Shown piece by piece: positions 24,030-35,982 of a DNA stretch of 64,000 nt. The translations under genes were made by a program, and so were the position numbers. The DNA is taken from contig JAIXMO010000003.1 in the NCBI GenBank assembly GCA_025677825.1, forward strand, positions 930,001 to 994,000, written 5' to 3'. The notes beneath the pieces were generated by a model. It was not told the DNA's origin, ran no database searches, and saw only the letters and a program-made list of their open reading frames with translations. Each line of letters opens with the position of its first letter. Positions within the stretch are counted from its first letter, which is position 1. Source of the DNA: Helicostylum pulchrum. Lineage: Eukaryota > Mucoromycota > Mucoromycetes > Mucorales > Mucoraceae.

Positions 24030-27000
24030 ATGCTAACAAATAGAGCCATTGTTATTGAAAAGGATATTGACCTTGCTCGATGTCAATCCAACTGGCAAGC
24101 TATACCAGAATTAGCAAGAAAATTTAAAAAGCATAATCCTAATGGCATTGGTAAAAAAAAAAGAAAGAAAGAAGAGGAGGGGGTTATATTTTATTTTATT
24201 TTTTTAAAAAAAGAAAAAACATTTTTGTTGTTATAGTATTACAGCAATCTATATTGGCAGAATGTAGTTTAAATCAACTACTACGTCAAAAACAAGAATC
24301 GAAACAAGCGTTTATAAACGATACGCCAAACCAAGTTTCGTTAAGCTCACGTATTGATCCCAACGTCCTTAAACCTATTCAACAACAATTGTCGGTTGCT
24401 TTAACTGATAACGATGGGTCACTAGAGACAAAGTCATATATACAAGTAAAAAAAAAAAAAAAAAAAAGTCTCTCTTTTTAAACGTATTATAGTGTACTGA
24501 AAAAATTATTAGATGTCAAACGTTATTCTGGCACAAACTTATTTTTTTAGTGGAGAGTATTTACAAGCAATTCGGATTTTATTACCTCTTTATCAACAAA
24601 GACCAGACGTAAATTCAGGGTACGCTTATACTCTTTATTTACAAGCTATTGTGATGAAAGGTAACAAAAAAAAAAAAAAAAAAATCGGGATAGGAGTGTA
24701 GTTTTTGTGTGATGCATTAACACGTTTTTTCTTTTTCTTTTTTAAAAAAAGCTATTTCATTTGAAATATTAAATGATATAGAAAAAGCTTTAGAGAGCTT
24801 TAACGATATTGTTATTTTTGTGAATGGAAATCCCAACTTGATTGAACGTGGGCTAGTTGAATGGGCTGAGAAAGGGCTGTATAGAGCTACTCTTTTTGCA
24901 TTAAGTGATAGGTTTGTGTAACATTTTTTATACATATATCTTATCTTGTAACCTTACTATATTGTTAGGTGTAAAAATGAGTATGTACCTCAAACGATGA
25001 ATTTTATTAGAGCGTATCAAAAGACATGTTCTTCACAAAGTAATGTGTGGCGTATATATAAACGATTGGTGGTTACACGATACTCCTCCAAATACTTGGC
25101 AGAAATTTATCAGGCTGGAGATTACTTACCACCTGTTGATTATAAACTAACTGAAGAAGCAAATCAATTAAGCGAGTAAAGTAAATAAACAAAATGTGAA
25201 ATGAAAAAAAAAAGAAATGAAAAATAATTAATTTTTTTTTCTATATGTAGGTCTCAGTTTTCAATGGCTAAAGAAGCTTATAATCATCAATTGTTTAGTA
25301 TTGAAATTATGCAATTGCATACTATATATGAAAAATTGATTTATGCCATTACAAAGTTTCCAAAATCGGGACAACTCCATACGCTGATTATTGATTTCAT
25401 TGAACGGTTTGCAAACGATTTTGATTTGGTAGGAGGGACGGAGGCCGAGAAAAGAGGGTTTGTCGAGGTCTTGAACAGAGCTTCGTTACGAACGTTTAAT
25501 TCTGCCTGCGTAACACGACATCTGTTTCATGCGCTGGTCAAGCTGGGTGACTTTGAAGAGGCAGAACTGGCGTTACGCACGTACCTTTATTTAGAAGGGT
25601 TGGAATCCGAGTCCTTGATGGACTTGTCGAGAACAACTGCTGCTTTGGCTTCAAACAGTAGTATACCAGTACCACCTGATTATCAAATTGAAAGTTTGGA
25701 AATCGGTCATCAGAATCAATTACAAGATCCGCAACCGTGGCAAGAAACTGCAGAGAATAAGATTGGTGTGTTGACGGGGGCGGTAAAAATGTATTGCCAA
25801 GAGTTGGCAAAGGGTACGGAAGCAGTGAGAATGGCTGAGTTGGCAATTGCGGTGTATAATGAAGAAACGTGTCATGAGTTTGGGCCACAGGTATATCGTA
25901 TCTTGGGTATTTCCTTTGGATTTTTAGCTAGTCAAAGTAAAAAGAAAAAAAAAAGTTAAAAGATAGTGTGTGCTTATGTAATAGAAACTAATTTTTTTTT
26001 GTATGTGTTTAGCTTTTGATAAAGAACGTAGACCAGAGTATCATGAAAAGGCATTGAGCGCGTTACATAAATCGCTTGAATTAGATCCACAGTACTGGCA
26101 AACTTATTACCAGTTAGCATTGCAGTTAGCAGAGACAAGAGATATTTTGAAAGCAGTTACAATGATTTCGCAATCGTTACAATTGAACCCTACACACTTG
26201 CCTTCGTGGCATTTATTAACTCTGTTATGTACCTGTCCTGTTAAAGAAGGTATGGAGCAAGCGGTCAAGACGTGTGAATTGGGATTAAGTGAATCACCTA
26301 CGGTTATCAAGGACAGCTGGATTGATTTCAGCGAAGAAGTTTCACAGTACGTGTTACTTCAAATGACACATACGTTATTGGTGGCACGTGTGTATGGACG
26401 GGAACAAGCGTCTGTTGCACAAGAAAATTTATTTCAAACGTTTGGAAAGATTTTGGTACCTGAATTAATTGCGGATTCTACAAGCAATTTGTTGCATGAA
26501 TCTATCTCGCAAGGGAGTGCTAGGTACGGTATGGTATTGTCGGGATCGTTGGGGAATATCGTGGAGCCAAGTAGTGGTGGTTCGAATTCAGTAATAAATC
26601 GAGGAAGAAGTTCAAGTAATGCAAGTACGTTTACGACAAGGTCAGTGTCTTCGTTTACAGGACGGAAATTACATTTGGCAGAGATGTTTGATACGGCAAG
26701 TGTTAAGTCTGGGCAAGGGAAAAGTGGAAGTAAGCCTAGTTTGTTGGATCCAAAGAGTTTGTTACGAAAAGATATGAGTTATGGTAAAGTTTATGATATA
26801 CGTGTTTTTTGTTGCTGATAAAAAAAAATATATATATTTTTAACTCTTCTCTTTTTATATAAGCTGGTACAACAGGTTCGCTAGGTTCGTTCCAAAGTGC
26901 AGCTTCTAGTACTCACCATACGCTTCTTGAAAACTCGAGTGGGTTTTCTCGTCCTACGACATTAGCGAAACTTCAACACCAGAGGTCTTGCAAGATGCTT

Positions 27001-27512
27001 TGTGACTTGTGGTTATTATCTGCGGAATCGTTTTTACAGCATGGTAAAATCGACGAAGCTTTAAAAGCGGTAGGAGAAGCAGAGAATGTGGATTGGACTA
27101 CACATGCGGGAGTTTGGTGTTTGTTGGGTCGGATTCGATTGGTTCAAAAACAATATCAAAAAGCTATTGTTGCTTTTGAAAAGGGGTTGGTCACTAAACC
27201 AAGTGATGTGGAGTGTCGTGTTTGGTTGGCAAAAACTCACTTGGATTTAGGTGATGTTGAAATCGCAGAAGGAATTTTGGAAAATGTTACGCAGGAAAAT
27301 GGGTGGGATAATTCATTAGCTTGGTAAAGGTTTTTTTTTCTTGGGGGGTTATTAGAGTACTGAATTTTTTTTTTTTATATAGGTTTTATTTAGGAGAGAT
27401 TTATAGAATGACTGATCGTACAGAAAGAACAAAACATTGTTTCTTTTATGCGTTGGAATTGGAAAGTACAACACCTATCCAGTCATTTACTATATTACCT
27501 CGATTTGTGTGA
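24030..27512 (+). CDS. YPP1: TPR scaffold of the PI4-kinase complex, Ypp1/TTC7
   Basis: A multi-exon gene. The exons I can place are 24030-24149, 24237-24446, 24513-24661, about 24751-24911, 24969-25178, about 25250-25935, about 26012-26785, about 26863-27326 and 27383-27512. The protein is built of TPR-type helices throughout, and its C-terminal third is clearly TPR (GVWCLLGRIRLVQKQYQKAI, WLAKTHLDLGDVEIAEGIL, FYLGEIYRMTDRTERTKHCF) ending TTPIQSFTILPRFV, the typical end of the TTC7/Ypp1 family. In yeast and animals this protein with Efr3 anchors PI4-kinase (Stt4/PI4KA) at the plasma membrane to make PI4P. A Ser-rich disordered loop (26560-26760) lies before the C-terminal repeats, as in relatives. 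Exact intron ends in the middle are approximate. Confidence 0.85.
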
Positions 27513-29830
27513 TAATAAATAGATCTTTTATATATATATATAAAGGCCAACTCTTGACGCACTGTGATCTAATATCTTTAACAGTTGTCATTTCATTAAA
27601 TACGCTTATATTAAGTCGCAAACAGCTGCATATTACTCTTTTATCATCTAAATACAAAATATGATTTTTTTGTCTTTTGTTTTTTTTTTACAGGCATTCA
27701 CAAATTCTTTTGATGTAAAAAAGTATATTTTTATTTAGCAGTGTGCTTGGTGGTATATGTACAGAGAGAGAGTCAATGATGCCTTTACAAACGGGCGCTC
27801 CTTCTTTTTAAATAAATGTAAGTAGGTCTACCTTCTGTGTTAACAACTACGTCTATTTTAACTGCCATCAAATGCTTAAAACAAGTAGCTACTATTACTT
27901 TGCACTCTCTTCAGAAAAAAAAATAATCACTAGGTTCATTACCAAACGCTATTTATAATGAGGGTTAAACTTGTTACCTATAGAAGCTTTCAACTTGTAG
28001 CCTTTAATGTTACAGACTTATTTAAAGTTTTTATCTCGTGATTGCGATATAGATCTTTGCAAAATATTACAACAAAAGGGATAACTAGCGTTATCACTAG
28101 CTGTGGAATAGAACGTTTAAGTAGGGTTTGGTATGAGGATACTTTGGAAATGAAAAATCCAGCAATGAAATTGCATCCGCCAATAGGAAACCCAATTAAT
28201 ACGTCCTAAGTCATACTATTCGGGGGATAGAAGAAAGGGATCGCTTCAGCTGCACATCGTGCTTTCGTCTGTGGTCAACATGTCACCATAAAGTAGCCCC
28301 AACCGATAGACACATTATAAAAAACTTGTACTTTGAAAACACAAAATGGAACCTTTTTTTATTTCAAGAGCCAAAGTTAAGGAGTCAATAATCTTGTAGC
28401 CATACGACGTTTAAAAGTTATATAACTACTAGTTAACATGTTGTAAAAACAGTGTGTCAAGAGCCGCATTTTTTTTTCTTTTTTTAATTTTTTACAGTTT
28501 CTTCTGACTTCGTTTAAAAAGAAAAAAAAAAGGGTGTCTGTAAAAACGGCACTACTAAGGCTGCGCGTATCTTTCTCCTTTTTTTTTCGTAATCATAGTG
28601 CTCTGCTTCTAATGCAAAATAACAATTATTTTATTTATTTTGTGTTTGCAGAATATTTTTTTTTAAAAGGTACAGCAAATAAGAGCGTGACTAAAGAAAG
28701 AAATTGATACATGTCGTTTATTTAGTAATCTCGGTTTAAAACGATATCGTCTTCTTCCCGGACGTTTAAAGCAGACGCTAATAAATTTCTTTGACACCAT
28801 ATTTGAAACATATTTGTAATAAAACAACGTGATAAAATCAGCCCCTTTTCTCTACATGTTTATTGAAGACGCCTTCTTTTTTTATATTTACTTTTTAATA
28901 AATAATGCCACGTACTTTTTATAAATATACTACTTCTTTAAAGTACGTCACGGGGAAAATTATGCAATTTACTAAAATAGTATTTGGGAAAAAAAAAGGT
29001 TGTATGTTGCACTAAAAAGCGCGTAAGTAACACATAAATCTCAGTCAGCGTCTATTTACCCGTATTTTTTTTTATAATATACTTTTTAATATTGACACAG
29101 CCATTAGGAAATCTGGACCATATGTATCCCAGCCTTACTATCGGCCCGCCATACTATAAAATTTATGGCGCTATTATTCTCACACTTTTTTTTTAAAAAA
29201 AATCTTCTGGGACAAACTTACATCTCCATACTAAGCTAAGCGCCGAAAAAAATAAAAGAGCTCAGCCATACAGATATGCATATTCGAACGCTTCTGGATT
29301 CTTCTATTCCAAGTAACCAGTGATATTGCTTCGACTGGACAGTATATGTATATTTCGGTATACGTACACCAAAAGCTACGTCTATTATGTCCCGGTTGTA
29401 CATTAAATACTTGTCTTTTCGAAACGTAAAAAAAAAAGAAAAAGGTTCAAAGTGCCTGGGAATCAAAGGAATCCAAGTTTGCTTTTTATTTTATCAGGTA
29501 GAAAAAACTAGTGTAATCAACTGAGCTGGTGCATCTGAAATAACCAATCATGACCAGGCGCTATATCGAGATATGTACATTTTGTGCGCTTATATACATG
29601 TTTGGAAACGTGTTTCAATCCTGAGACTACATGTATATAACAACCCTTGCACCCGTATTTTAGGGCTTTGTACTACTGTGATACTATAAAGATATATACG
29701 TAATACAAGAAGAGATTTCGAGAGAAAAAAAAGTTTATTTAAAAAAAAGTAGGAGAATACATGATATATATTTTTTTTATACAAATTATACGAGATTATT
29801 TAAAGAGAAAGAGATTGGGAGCCTATTAAT
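27513..29830. other. Long spacer with a weak open stretch
   Basis: 2.3 kb without a clear gene. One open stretch at about 28060-28208 (plus) is protein-like (SRVWYEDTLEMKNPAMKL) but lacks start and context, so it may be a fossil. Reverse frames at 29236-29466 and 29590-29784 lack ATG or coding character. No repeat copy was recognised. Confidence 0.5.
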
Positions 29831-30358
29831 TTAAGCGGGAGTGAATTGAACATAGATATGAACTTCACCGTGGCTGGTCAAACCCAACTTGGCGGGCAAC
29901 TTGACCCAGGTATCAATAGGAACACCGTTGAAGGCTTCCTCGAAATCGAACTTGGTGTCTCCGATTTCATCAGAACCAATCTTATCCTTATCAAGGACGT
30001 TAAGGTAGAGCTTGTGCTTACGGCTTTCAGACAAGTTGAAAGTGAAGGTTTGGTTCCAGACGGGATCGTTACAGTTTTCAATGACAGAGGTACGTTGCTT
30101 GTAGTCTTCGTCAATCCATAACTCACTATAAATAAATATAATCGTTTAGAAAATATTACTTACCCATACACACATTATACTATACTACTTACACATAAGG
30201 ATCATTCTTTCCCATAAAGTCTTCACCATGGAGCTTACGAGCTTCGACTAAAAAAAAAGAATAAACGCGTTTAATATAAATGTATAGAAGAGGGGTTTAT
30301 TATATAAACACTTACTGATAGTAACACTGAGGACACCGGCGGGATTCTTGGAAAACAT
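29831..30358 (-). CDS. Small single-C2-domain protein
   Basis: Three exons (30358-30316, 30247-30193, 30125-29831) give 130 residues, almost wholly one C2 domain: GVLSVTI-IEARKLHGEDFMGKNDPYV, then RTSVIENCNDPVWNQTF and VLDKDKIGSDEIG. The acidic calcium-binding positions (D in DFMGKNDPYV, D in DKDKIGSDEIG) are mostly kept, so calcium-dependent phospholipid binding is plausible. Similar one-domain C2 proteins are common in fungi and plants. Codons are strongly biased, suggesting high expression. Confidence 0.9.
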
Positions 30359-31270
30359 TTTTTAATATATTTATTTATACAAAGTATATGAAGAGAAAAA
30401 AGAAACTACTTTGAAAATTTACGACCCCCTTTTTATATCTTTTCTGCTTTATTGTGTTGCAAGCAGGAAATTACCTATTTTAGTTTATAAACCGAAATGG
30501 AGTTCCGACCAACAAAGCTAAATTTAGACTAAAAAGGCTTTCAAAGTATGAAAATGACGTAAGTTGCAAAAAGAAAAAAGCTTGATCCCATTTTTTTACT
30601 TTCGTTTTATTAAAAACAACAAAAAAAACTTTGTGATATAAACATAAAATTTGAAAGCAGTAAACATATTAAAGAAAACAAAGGTATCTGTATTGTCATT
30701 AAACGCATTACGCGTACAGGAATCTGGTTATTTTCCCTCTCTTTTTTTTTTTGTTTGTGCGACTTTATTCCAGAAAATTTTAATTTCATGAAAAGGATTA
30801 TGCCAATTACCAACGGTTAATAGGGCCATCTATCCGTTTGCATACAATATTTAGTTTTTTATTCGGTATTACTATTTTACGTACTTGCCTCATTCTCCCT
30901 TATTTAACGTGTTCTATTTTTATTTTTAGCTTATTTTGGGTATTTAAGCGCTAACGAGTCATATATATGCATGAGTTGTAGAAAATAGCGTAATTCATTG
31001 GTTATGTCATTTAGACAGAAAAAAAATGTACGGTGTCATCAAGTATATGCAGTAGTACAGTCTAAAATACCGTTTTGTCTGTCTATCACCCTTTTTGTAA
31101 AAGTGCAGCAGTAAAAAAAAAGGGCAATTGTCAGAACGTGAGAAAAAATATACAGCAGAAAAAAAATACCAATAGCTAAATTATTTGTTTAATAATTATA
31201 TACATATACATGAACAAGTGTTTCTCTTTTTTTTTGGTTTTTGTTTTATATACAAGTTAATCGATAAAGA
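30359..31270. other. Spacer without a recognised gene
   Basis: About 900 bp of AT-rich sequence between two minus-strand genes. The reverse frame at 30610-30813 is not protein-like. Confidence 0.55.
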
Positions 31271-31802
31271 CTAGTTTGGGACATATTGTGAATATGGCTG
31301 GTTTAACATGACAGGACTCAGTTTTTCACAAATGGTAGAATTACAGGACGAAAAACTGACAGGTGTCCTCAAAGACATATCATCGTGACCAGGCGAAACT
31401 GATGATGATAGTGAAGGAGGAGATAGTACAGATTTCATCAAGTTATTTTTCTCATCAGGAGGCGTAGGAGGTAACGAGTCAAAATACATGGCCGCAAGAT
31501 CGGTACTACATATACTACTACTACTTGCTCTTCTAGAAAGAGTAGGTTGTAATGGTGGAGTCGTCATTGAATCAACAACCAAATGAATACCATATTCTTG
31601 CTTCTGTCGTAATTCTTCGACGAATGCGGTAGGCAAGTAATTATGCGCTGAAGCATCTCGTTTACGACATTCATCAGAACAGTAAACAGAATTCTATTCA
31701 ATTTATTGATAAACGGCCAGTATTTTTTTTTTAATACAAACTACGTACCGAAAATGGACTAACTGCGCAGTCGCAAAAAGTACACCAATTTGTATCACAC
31801 AT
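31271..31802 (-). CDS. Ecl1-like (life-span regulatory) zinc-binding protein
   Basis: Two exons (31802-31749, 31693-31271) give 158 residues. The N-terminus has WCTFCDCAVSPFS then VYCSDECRKRDA, a four-cysteine site typical of the fungal Ecl1/Ecl2/Ecl3 family. Those proteins extend chronological life span when overproduced and respond to zinc, sulfur or nitrogen limitation. The remainder is Ser/Pro-rich, with an acidic LPPTPPDEKN stretch, and probably disordered. The intron splits the two Cys pairs. Function in this organism is inferred from the motif alone. Confidence 0.75.
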
Positions 31803-32569
31803 TATTTTTTTTACAAATAAAAAAAAAAGTAGTTGTGTGTTTGACAGGTACGACAACGGGGGAGAAAGGAAAAAAAATACAGAGCTTTTAAAGTATATTA
31901 TAGAATATTATAGAGAGAAGGAAAAAAAATGAAAAAAAATAAAGTTGGCCTTTTCTTAAGTTTGCCAACATTTGTAGCTGAAACCCAATAAAATCTGAAA
32001 TAATAGACATGCGATTCGAATTAAAGCCAATAAGACTTTTTCGCCGGATGTTTTTTTCTTATTGGTATTTTCCACACGTTATAAACTGGGTTGAAAAAAA
32101 AACCAATGGAACATTTCGAATAGATAACAGCGTATTCATAGTTTATCTCTAAGCCTTTCCCTTACTCACTTTATCAAAAAAAAATCCGAGTTGTTTTTTT
32201 AGTGTATCCGTTTTTGAATGCAAACAGGGTTTTTGTTCTGTTTTGTTTTCGTTTAGATAAGATAAAGCTGATTTAATCATTACTTCATCATGAGATTTAA
32301 AAAAATCACCAGTTTTTATATATGTGTGTAAGATATCTTGATAAACAAAAAAAAAAAAAACAAAAAAAAAAGTTGATTTTTAGTTCTCTAAAATTGATTG
32401 TCACGCGCGTCTTGATGCAATGTTTACATATATTCAATTAATCTGTACGAACGGATGACGCATTTTTTTTTAATTGACCGTGTAAATTGACCGTGTATCA
32501 AGATCTCTTCTTTTTTCCTTTATAAACAAATGAGTCAAGTAAGGTTTTGAAAAATGTAGAAACTTTAAC
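31803..32569. other. Spacer entering the pseudogene/repeat cluster
   Basis: AT-rich sequence. It includes a tandem duplication of TTGACCGTGTA near 32476-32498. No gene is seen. Confidence 0.5.
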
Positions 32570-33330
32570 ATGCTAATTAATTCTACTTTGAAGGAAGAGA
32601 TTGAAAGATCAGAAGCACGACAAGTGAACTTACAGTTGGAATATGTCAACTACACCGTTGAGCGAATCCTTGAACAAAAGCTGACAGATAAAAAAAGAAA
32701 AGTGCAAGCTGCAAGAGCAAGACAACATTTTTACCGATGGATTGGATGGTAGCGTTGGTTCTCGTATCAAAAACGAAGCTTTACAAATATACAGCAACTT
32801 TAGTGATGTATATGTTAAGGAGCAAACATGTATCAGTTTGGGTATGAACTCCATACTAGATTTATCGTACAGCTTTGGGGATGCTCAGTCCACCTTATTT
32901 ATTGAAACTTTATGGTCTGATCAGAAAAGAAAATTCCCTGTTGAAGAAGAAGACGCAGAGACACGAAAACTTGACTGGTATTACTCATGATTTTATGCTC
33001 ACTGTTGAAAGTCTCGTCAAGACTAAGAATTCCTTTCAAGTCAAATTGGAAAAGTTATCAAACTGGCTGAAGCGTGTCAAATCTGACAAAAAAAAATTGA
33101 TAAAGATGAATCGTACTTTATTTATTTAGTTCAACATATCATAAAGCTTTATGTGAAGTCGTCTTATTTATTTGATTCTAATATCGATTGCTCTGATTGG
33201 GGTTTCGTTATCAAGATATAGGCTCCAATAAGCGAAGAACTGTTTGATTCTGCTAGTTTACGGGGGGAACATTGAGAAAGATAAACGCTTATTATCCCAA
33301 TTTTCAATACTTATAAATATCCTTAAAACA
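32570..33330 (+). pseudogene. Frameshifted remnant of the lineage-specific repeated family
   Basis: Three frames each carry a protein-like block in order. They are 32570-32745 (coiled-coil, ILEQKLTDKKRKVQAARARQ), 32725-32985 (SRIKNEALQIYSNFSDVYV, LSYSFGDAQSTLFIETLWSD) and 32985-33129 (ITHDFMLTVESLVKTKNSF, KLEKLSNWLKRV). A fourth piece near 33160-33225 reads SNIDCSDWGFVIKI-stop-APISEELF. At least two frameshifts and one stop break the gene. The last piece matches the pattern D-x-x-F-x5-AP[IL]-x4-LF of the intact gene at 53388-54380. I call it a decayed member of that family; an unrelated pseudogene is possible. Confidence 0.6.
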
Positions 33331-33342
33331 TTTATTTTGCAA

Positions 33343-33896
33343 GTTACCCTCCCTCGCTACCCCATGACCTTTTGATATGAATCTTCTGTCCCAATCACCG
33401 AGTACCGCCTCAGGCACAGCGACCGTACGCATATTGACCCTTTCCGTCATCTTCAAATCGAAATATTTATGCCCAATATCCGCGTCTTTCTCGTACAGTT
33501 AATAAAATTTACCTTTTTGGAAGAATACAATCTACGTTGGCATATATGCAATTAGTTTTTCCGTATATATATATGGATAATTTAGGCTAACTTGACTTAC
33601 TTTATTCATGCACTTTTGCTTGAACTCCCAGTATTGTCTTTCAAAAGGGATAAATTTAGTCCAAGCATTTACTGGGAAGAACAAGGTATGTGAATCATAG
33701 CCGGGAGAACCAATGGCGTTTCCTTGTAGATCTTTTTGTTCCTGAAGCCAGGGGTAACGCTCGTCATTTTTCTCTTTAAATTTTTGGTTTAGATCCTATT
33801 ATAGTCATTTTTTGTTTTAGTTGGATGAAAAAAAAACTAGTATACATGGAATTCATTACCTGTGATAATACGGATGCATCCTTGTTGATTATCATT
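33343..33896 (-). pseudogene. MSH6 (MutS homologue) gene fragment with introns and a nonsense codon
   Basis: Three exon-like blocks on the reverse strand still splice in phase: about 33896-33860, 33795-33601 and 33531-33343. The translation includes DERYPWLQEQKDL, then NAWTKFIPFERQYWEFKQK, then IVFFQKGKFY-stop-LYEKDADIGHKYFDLKM, and DRRFISKGHGVAR. This is the MutS-I mismatch-recognition start of MSH6 (the F-Q/K-K-G-K-F-Y-E-L-Y-E motif), in which the motif Glu codon has become TAA at 33499-33501. The fragment stops abruptly on both sides, next to other pseudogenes and a dispersed repeat. It is therefore a truncated duplicate, not the working gene. No joined repair of it is offered here. Confidence 0.88.
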
Positions 33897-33940
33897 CATT
33901 TTGTATACATTAGACTAGAAGACCCGGACAGGCTTCACCA

Positions 33941-34180
33941 GGCCTTTTTTTGTGCGCGGTATAATATTATACGGGAAAATTTCTTACTACGCGTTCTATT
34001 TACAAGCTCAAAAAAGAGAGTGTGGTATATTACGTTTTACTTACCTTCATAAAGCGTTCTTGAAAAAAAAAATTGCCCGATATCTATACGCTATCATAGT
34101 CGCCGTGAAACTACATTTGAGCGCTCGTAACAAGTGCTCTTGTGTATAGCAGTTGCCTGAAGAAGGACAGTATTCTTTTG
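33941..34180 (+). repeat. 240-bp dispersed repeat, copy B
   Basis: Second copy of the repeat at 1871-2106, same orientation. It starts about 45 bp beyond the MSH6 fragment. Differences are scattered point changes and short indels. Confidence 0.75.
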
Positions 34181-34538
34181 TACGGACATAAAAAAAGAAC
34201 AGAAGAGCGGGTCGCTTGATTTACATTCGTGTAAATGATATTGAGCCCGATTTCATTGAAAAGACCAACCGTATCCAGTTGAATGTCTTTTTTTTTCAAA
34301 ACAAATTTCCAAATAGACAAAGGTGAATATAATATAGAATTTTCTTATAGAAATAAAAATACGAATAAAAAAAACAGCCAAGAGTTTTATAGAAAAAAAA
34401 CCAGCAAAGAGTTAGTTGGGACCTTACTTCTCAAGGAGCATTTAGCTATACTCTTCTATGATAAGATTGTTGATGGAGAGAACTACAGAAGATGTTGTTT
34501 TAGGTGTTAATCACGATGTCGCTATTAAGATGAATATA

Positions 34539-35889
34539 AACGCGCCTGTTTAAAATCAACCATTTCCACACCAGTTTTTTATATATGAAAAAGTAGATAG
34601 TATATTGTACTCCCTTCATTCTGTTGGAATAGTGTTTGAAAATATAAGCACACCAAACACAATGGATTAAACTCAAGTATAATGAAAGTTTATCGATATT
34701 ATGTTTGTTGTATTTACTCTAATAATAAAACAGAATATTGATACATCTTACGAAAATTCAGTTAAAGTATATATACCAAATACACTTTTATTAAAAAATT
34801 ATTCGTCACTTTTGGAGAAAAAAAAATAGTCCGAAAAAAAAATGTTAAGTAGGATGTAATCCTGGTTATCCACAACTGTTCTATTATTAGACGTGGACAA
34901 TATGGACACTTTGCGGGAGATACGTTATCAGCCGCGCCCCTATTATTTTGGAAACCATTGTTAGGCACACAGGACTATAATGGTCTATATCCCATGACGG
35001 GACTATAATGGTGTATATCGTCGTGAAAGTATACGAGTTTTTCTTTATCAATAATCTAATTAATTAATTACTAAAATATTTCAGCAATAACAACAATAAA
35101 AATAATAAATCCAGCCGCATCAGAAAAAAAAAAAAAATCCTATAATTAAGGTGAGAGGACATTAGGGTGCGTGACATTTTGGTGGGCTGGTCTCAAGGAA
35201 TTGATTAGAATATCTTCCTTGCTACTCATGTTATTAATACTCCTTACTCTCTTCGGGTAGCTCTTATAGTAGTATCATCATCTAATGATAACGAAATCAA
35301 CAATAATCTTGACTATCCTTTGATTTGTGATGAGTTGATTGAGTATATGAACCTTGTCCGATGAATGCCTAATGGTTAGAAAGCCTCTCTTCGGACTGAA
35401 AGACTTGAATGACGCTCGTATCTTTCGGTCAGTAGTTTTGCACGTCCTGGTTGAGGTTTGGCAGAAGTCAGACCTTCATTTACAAACTTTTTTACGACTG
35501 TAGCAACAATTGTTCTTGCGATACCCAATTCTTTGCTAATGTCGGTATTGTTCCAGTTTTTATGCTGAGAAAGGCCGCAAAAAACTTCACGGGTGAAATC
35601 TGAAAGGTCTTTTCCTCTCTTATTGACCATGAGCAACTCCCCATCATATAATAAAGGATACAAAGAGTTTCATTTCTTTACTTTCATTTTTTTACTTATA
35701 TTTTATCAACTCCTTTTCTGCAAATCTCACAATATTACTTATATTTTCAAACACTGTTTCAACAAAATGAAGGGAGTACAATATACCATCTTTTTTGTAG
35801 CTTAACTTATTATTTTGAATTTACTTTTTCATATAAAAAAAACTGGTGCGGAAATGGTTTTATTGTCGGTGATTTTAAACAGGTGCGTT
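34539..35889 (-). mobile_element. Degenerate Tc1/mariner DNA transposon with long TIRs and TA duplications
   Basis: The left end (34539 on) and the right end (to 35889, reversed) match for about 100 bases. Shared blocks are AACGCRCCTGTTTAAAATC, ACCATTTCCRCACCAG, TATTGTACTCCCTTCATT and GTGTTTGAAAATATAAG, with a 12-base gap in the left copy. Both ends are flanked by TA (34537-34538, 35890-35891), the Tc1/mariner target duplication. Inside, the reverse strand carries the transposase DNA-binding region (35376-35630). Further on, a decayed segment around 34860-34900 reads VVDNQDYILLN, like the catalytic-domain region of Tc1 transposases. The length of 1351 bp suits a full element that has lost its gene by mutation. 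Confidence 0.88.
35376..35630 (-). pseudogene. Tc1/mariner transposase N-terminal HTH region (broken)
   Basis: Starts MVNKRGKDLSDFTREVF with ATG at 35630-35628. A helix-turn-helix follows (WNNTDISKELGIARTIVATV) and then the linker PGRAKLLTERYERH, the usual GR-P/A-K-x-LT-x-R-x-E-R-H junction of Tc1 transposases. A stop soon follows; downstream reverse-strand sequence contains shifted, stop-broken remnants, so no DDE/D domain is intact and the element cannot move itself. Confidence 0.82.
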
Positions 35890-35982
35890 TATCTTTCCCC
35901 TCATTATTGTTTATTTTGTCGCTTGACAAATTGAAATTCTTCAGCATATAAAGATTTTTTTTTATACTTTATTCTTAAAAAA

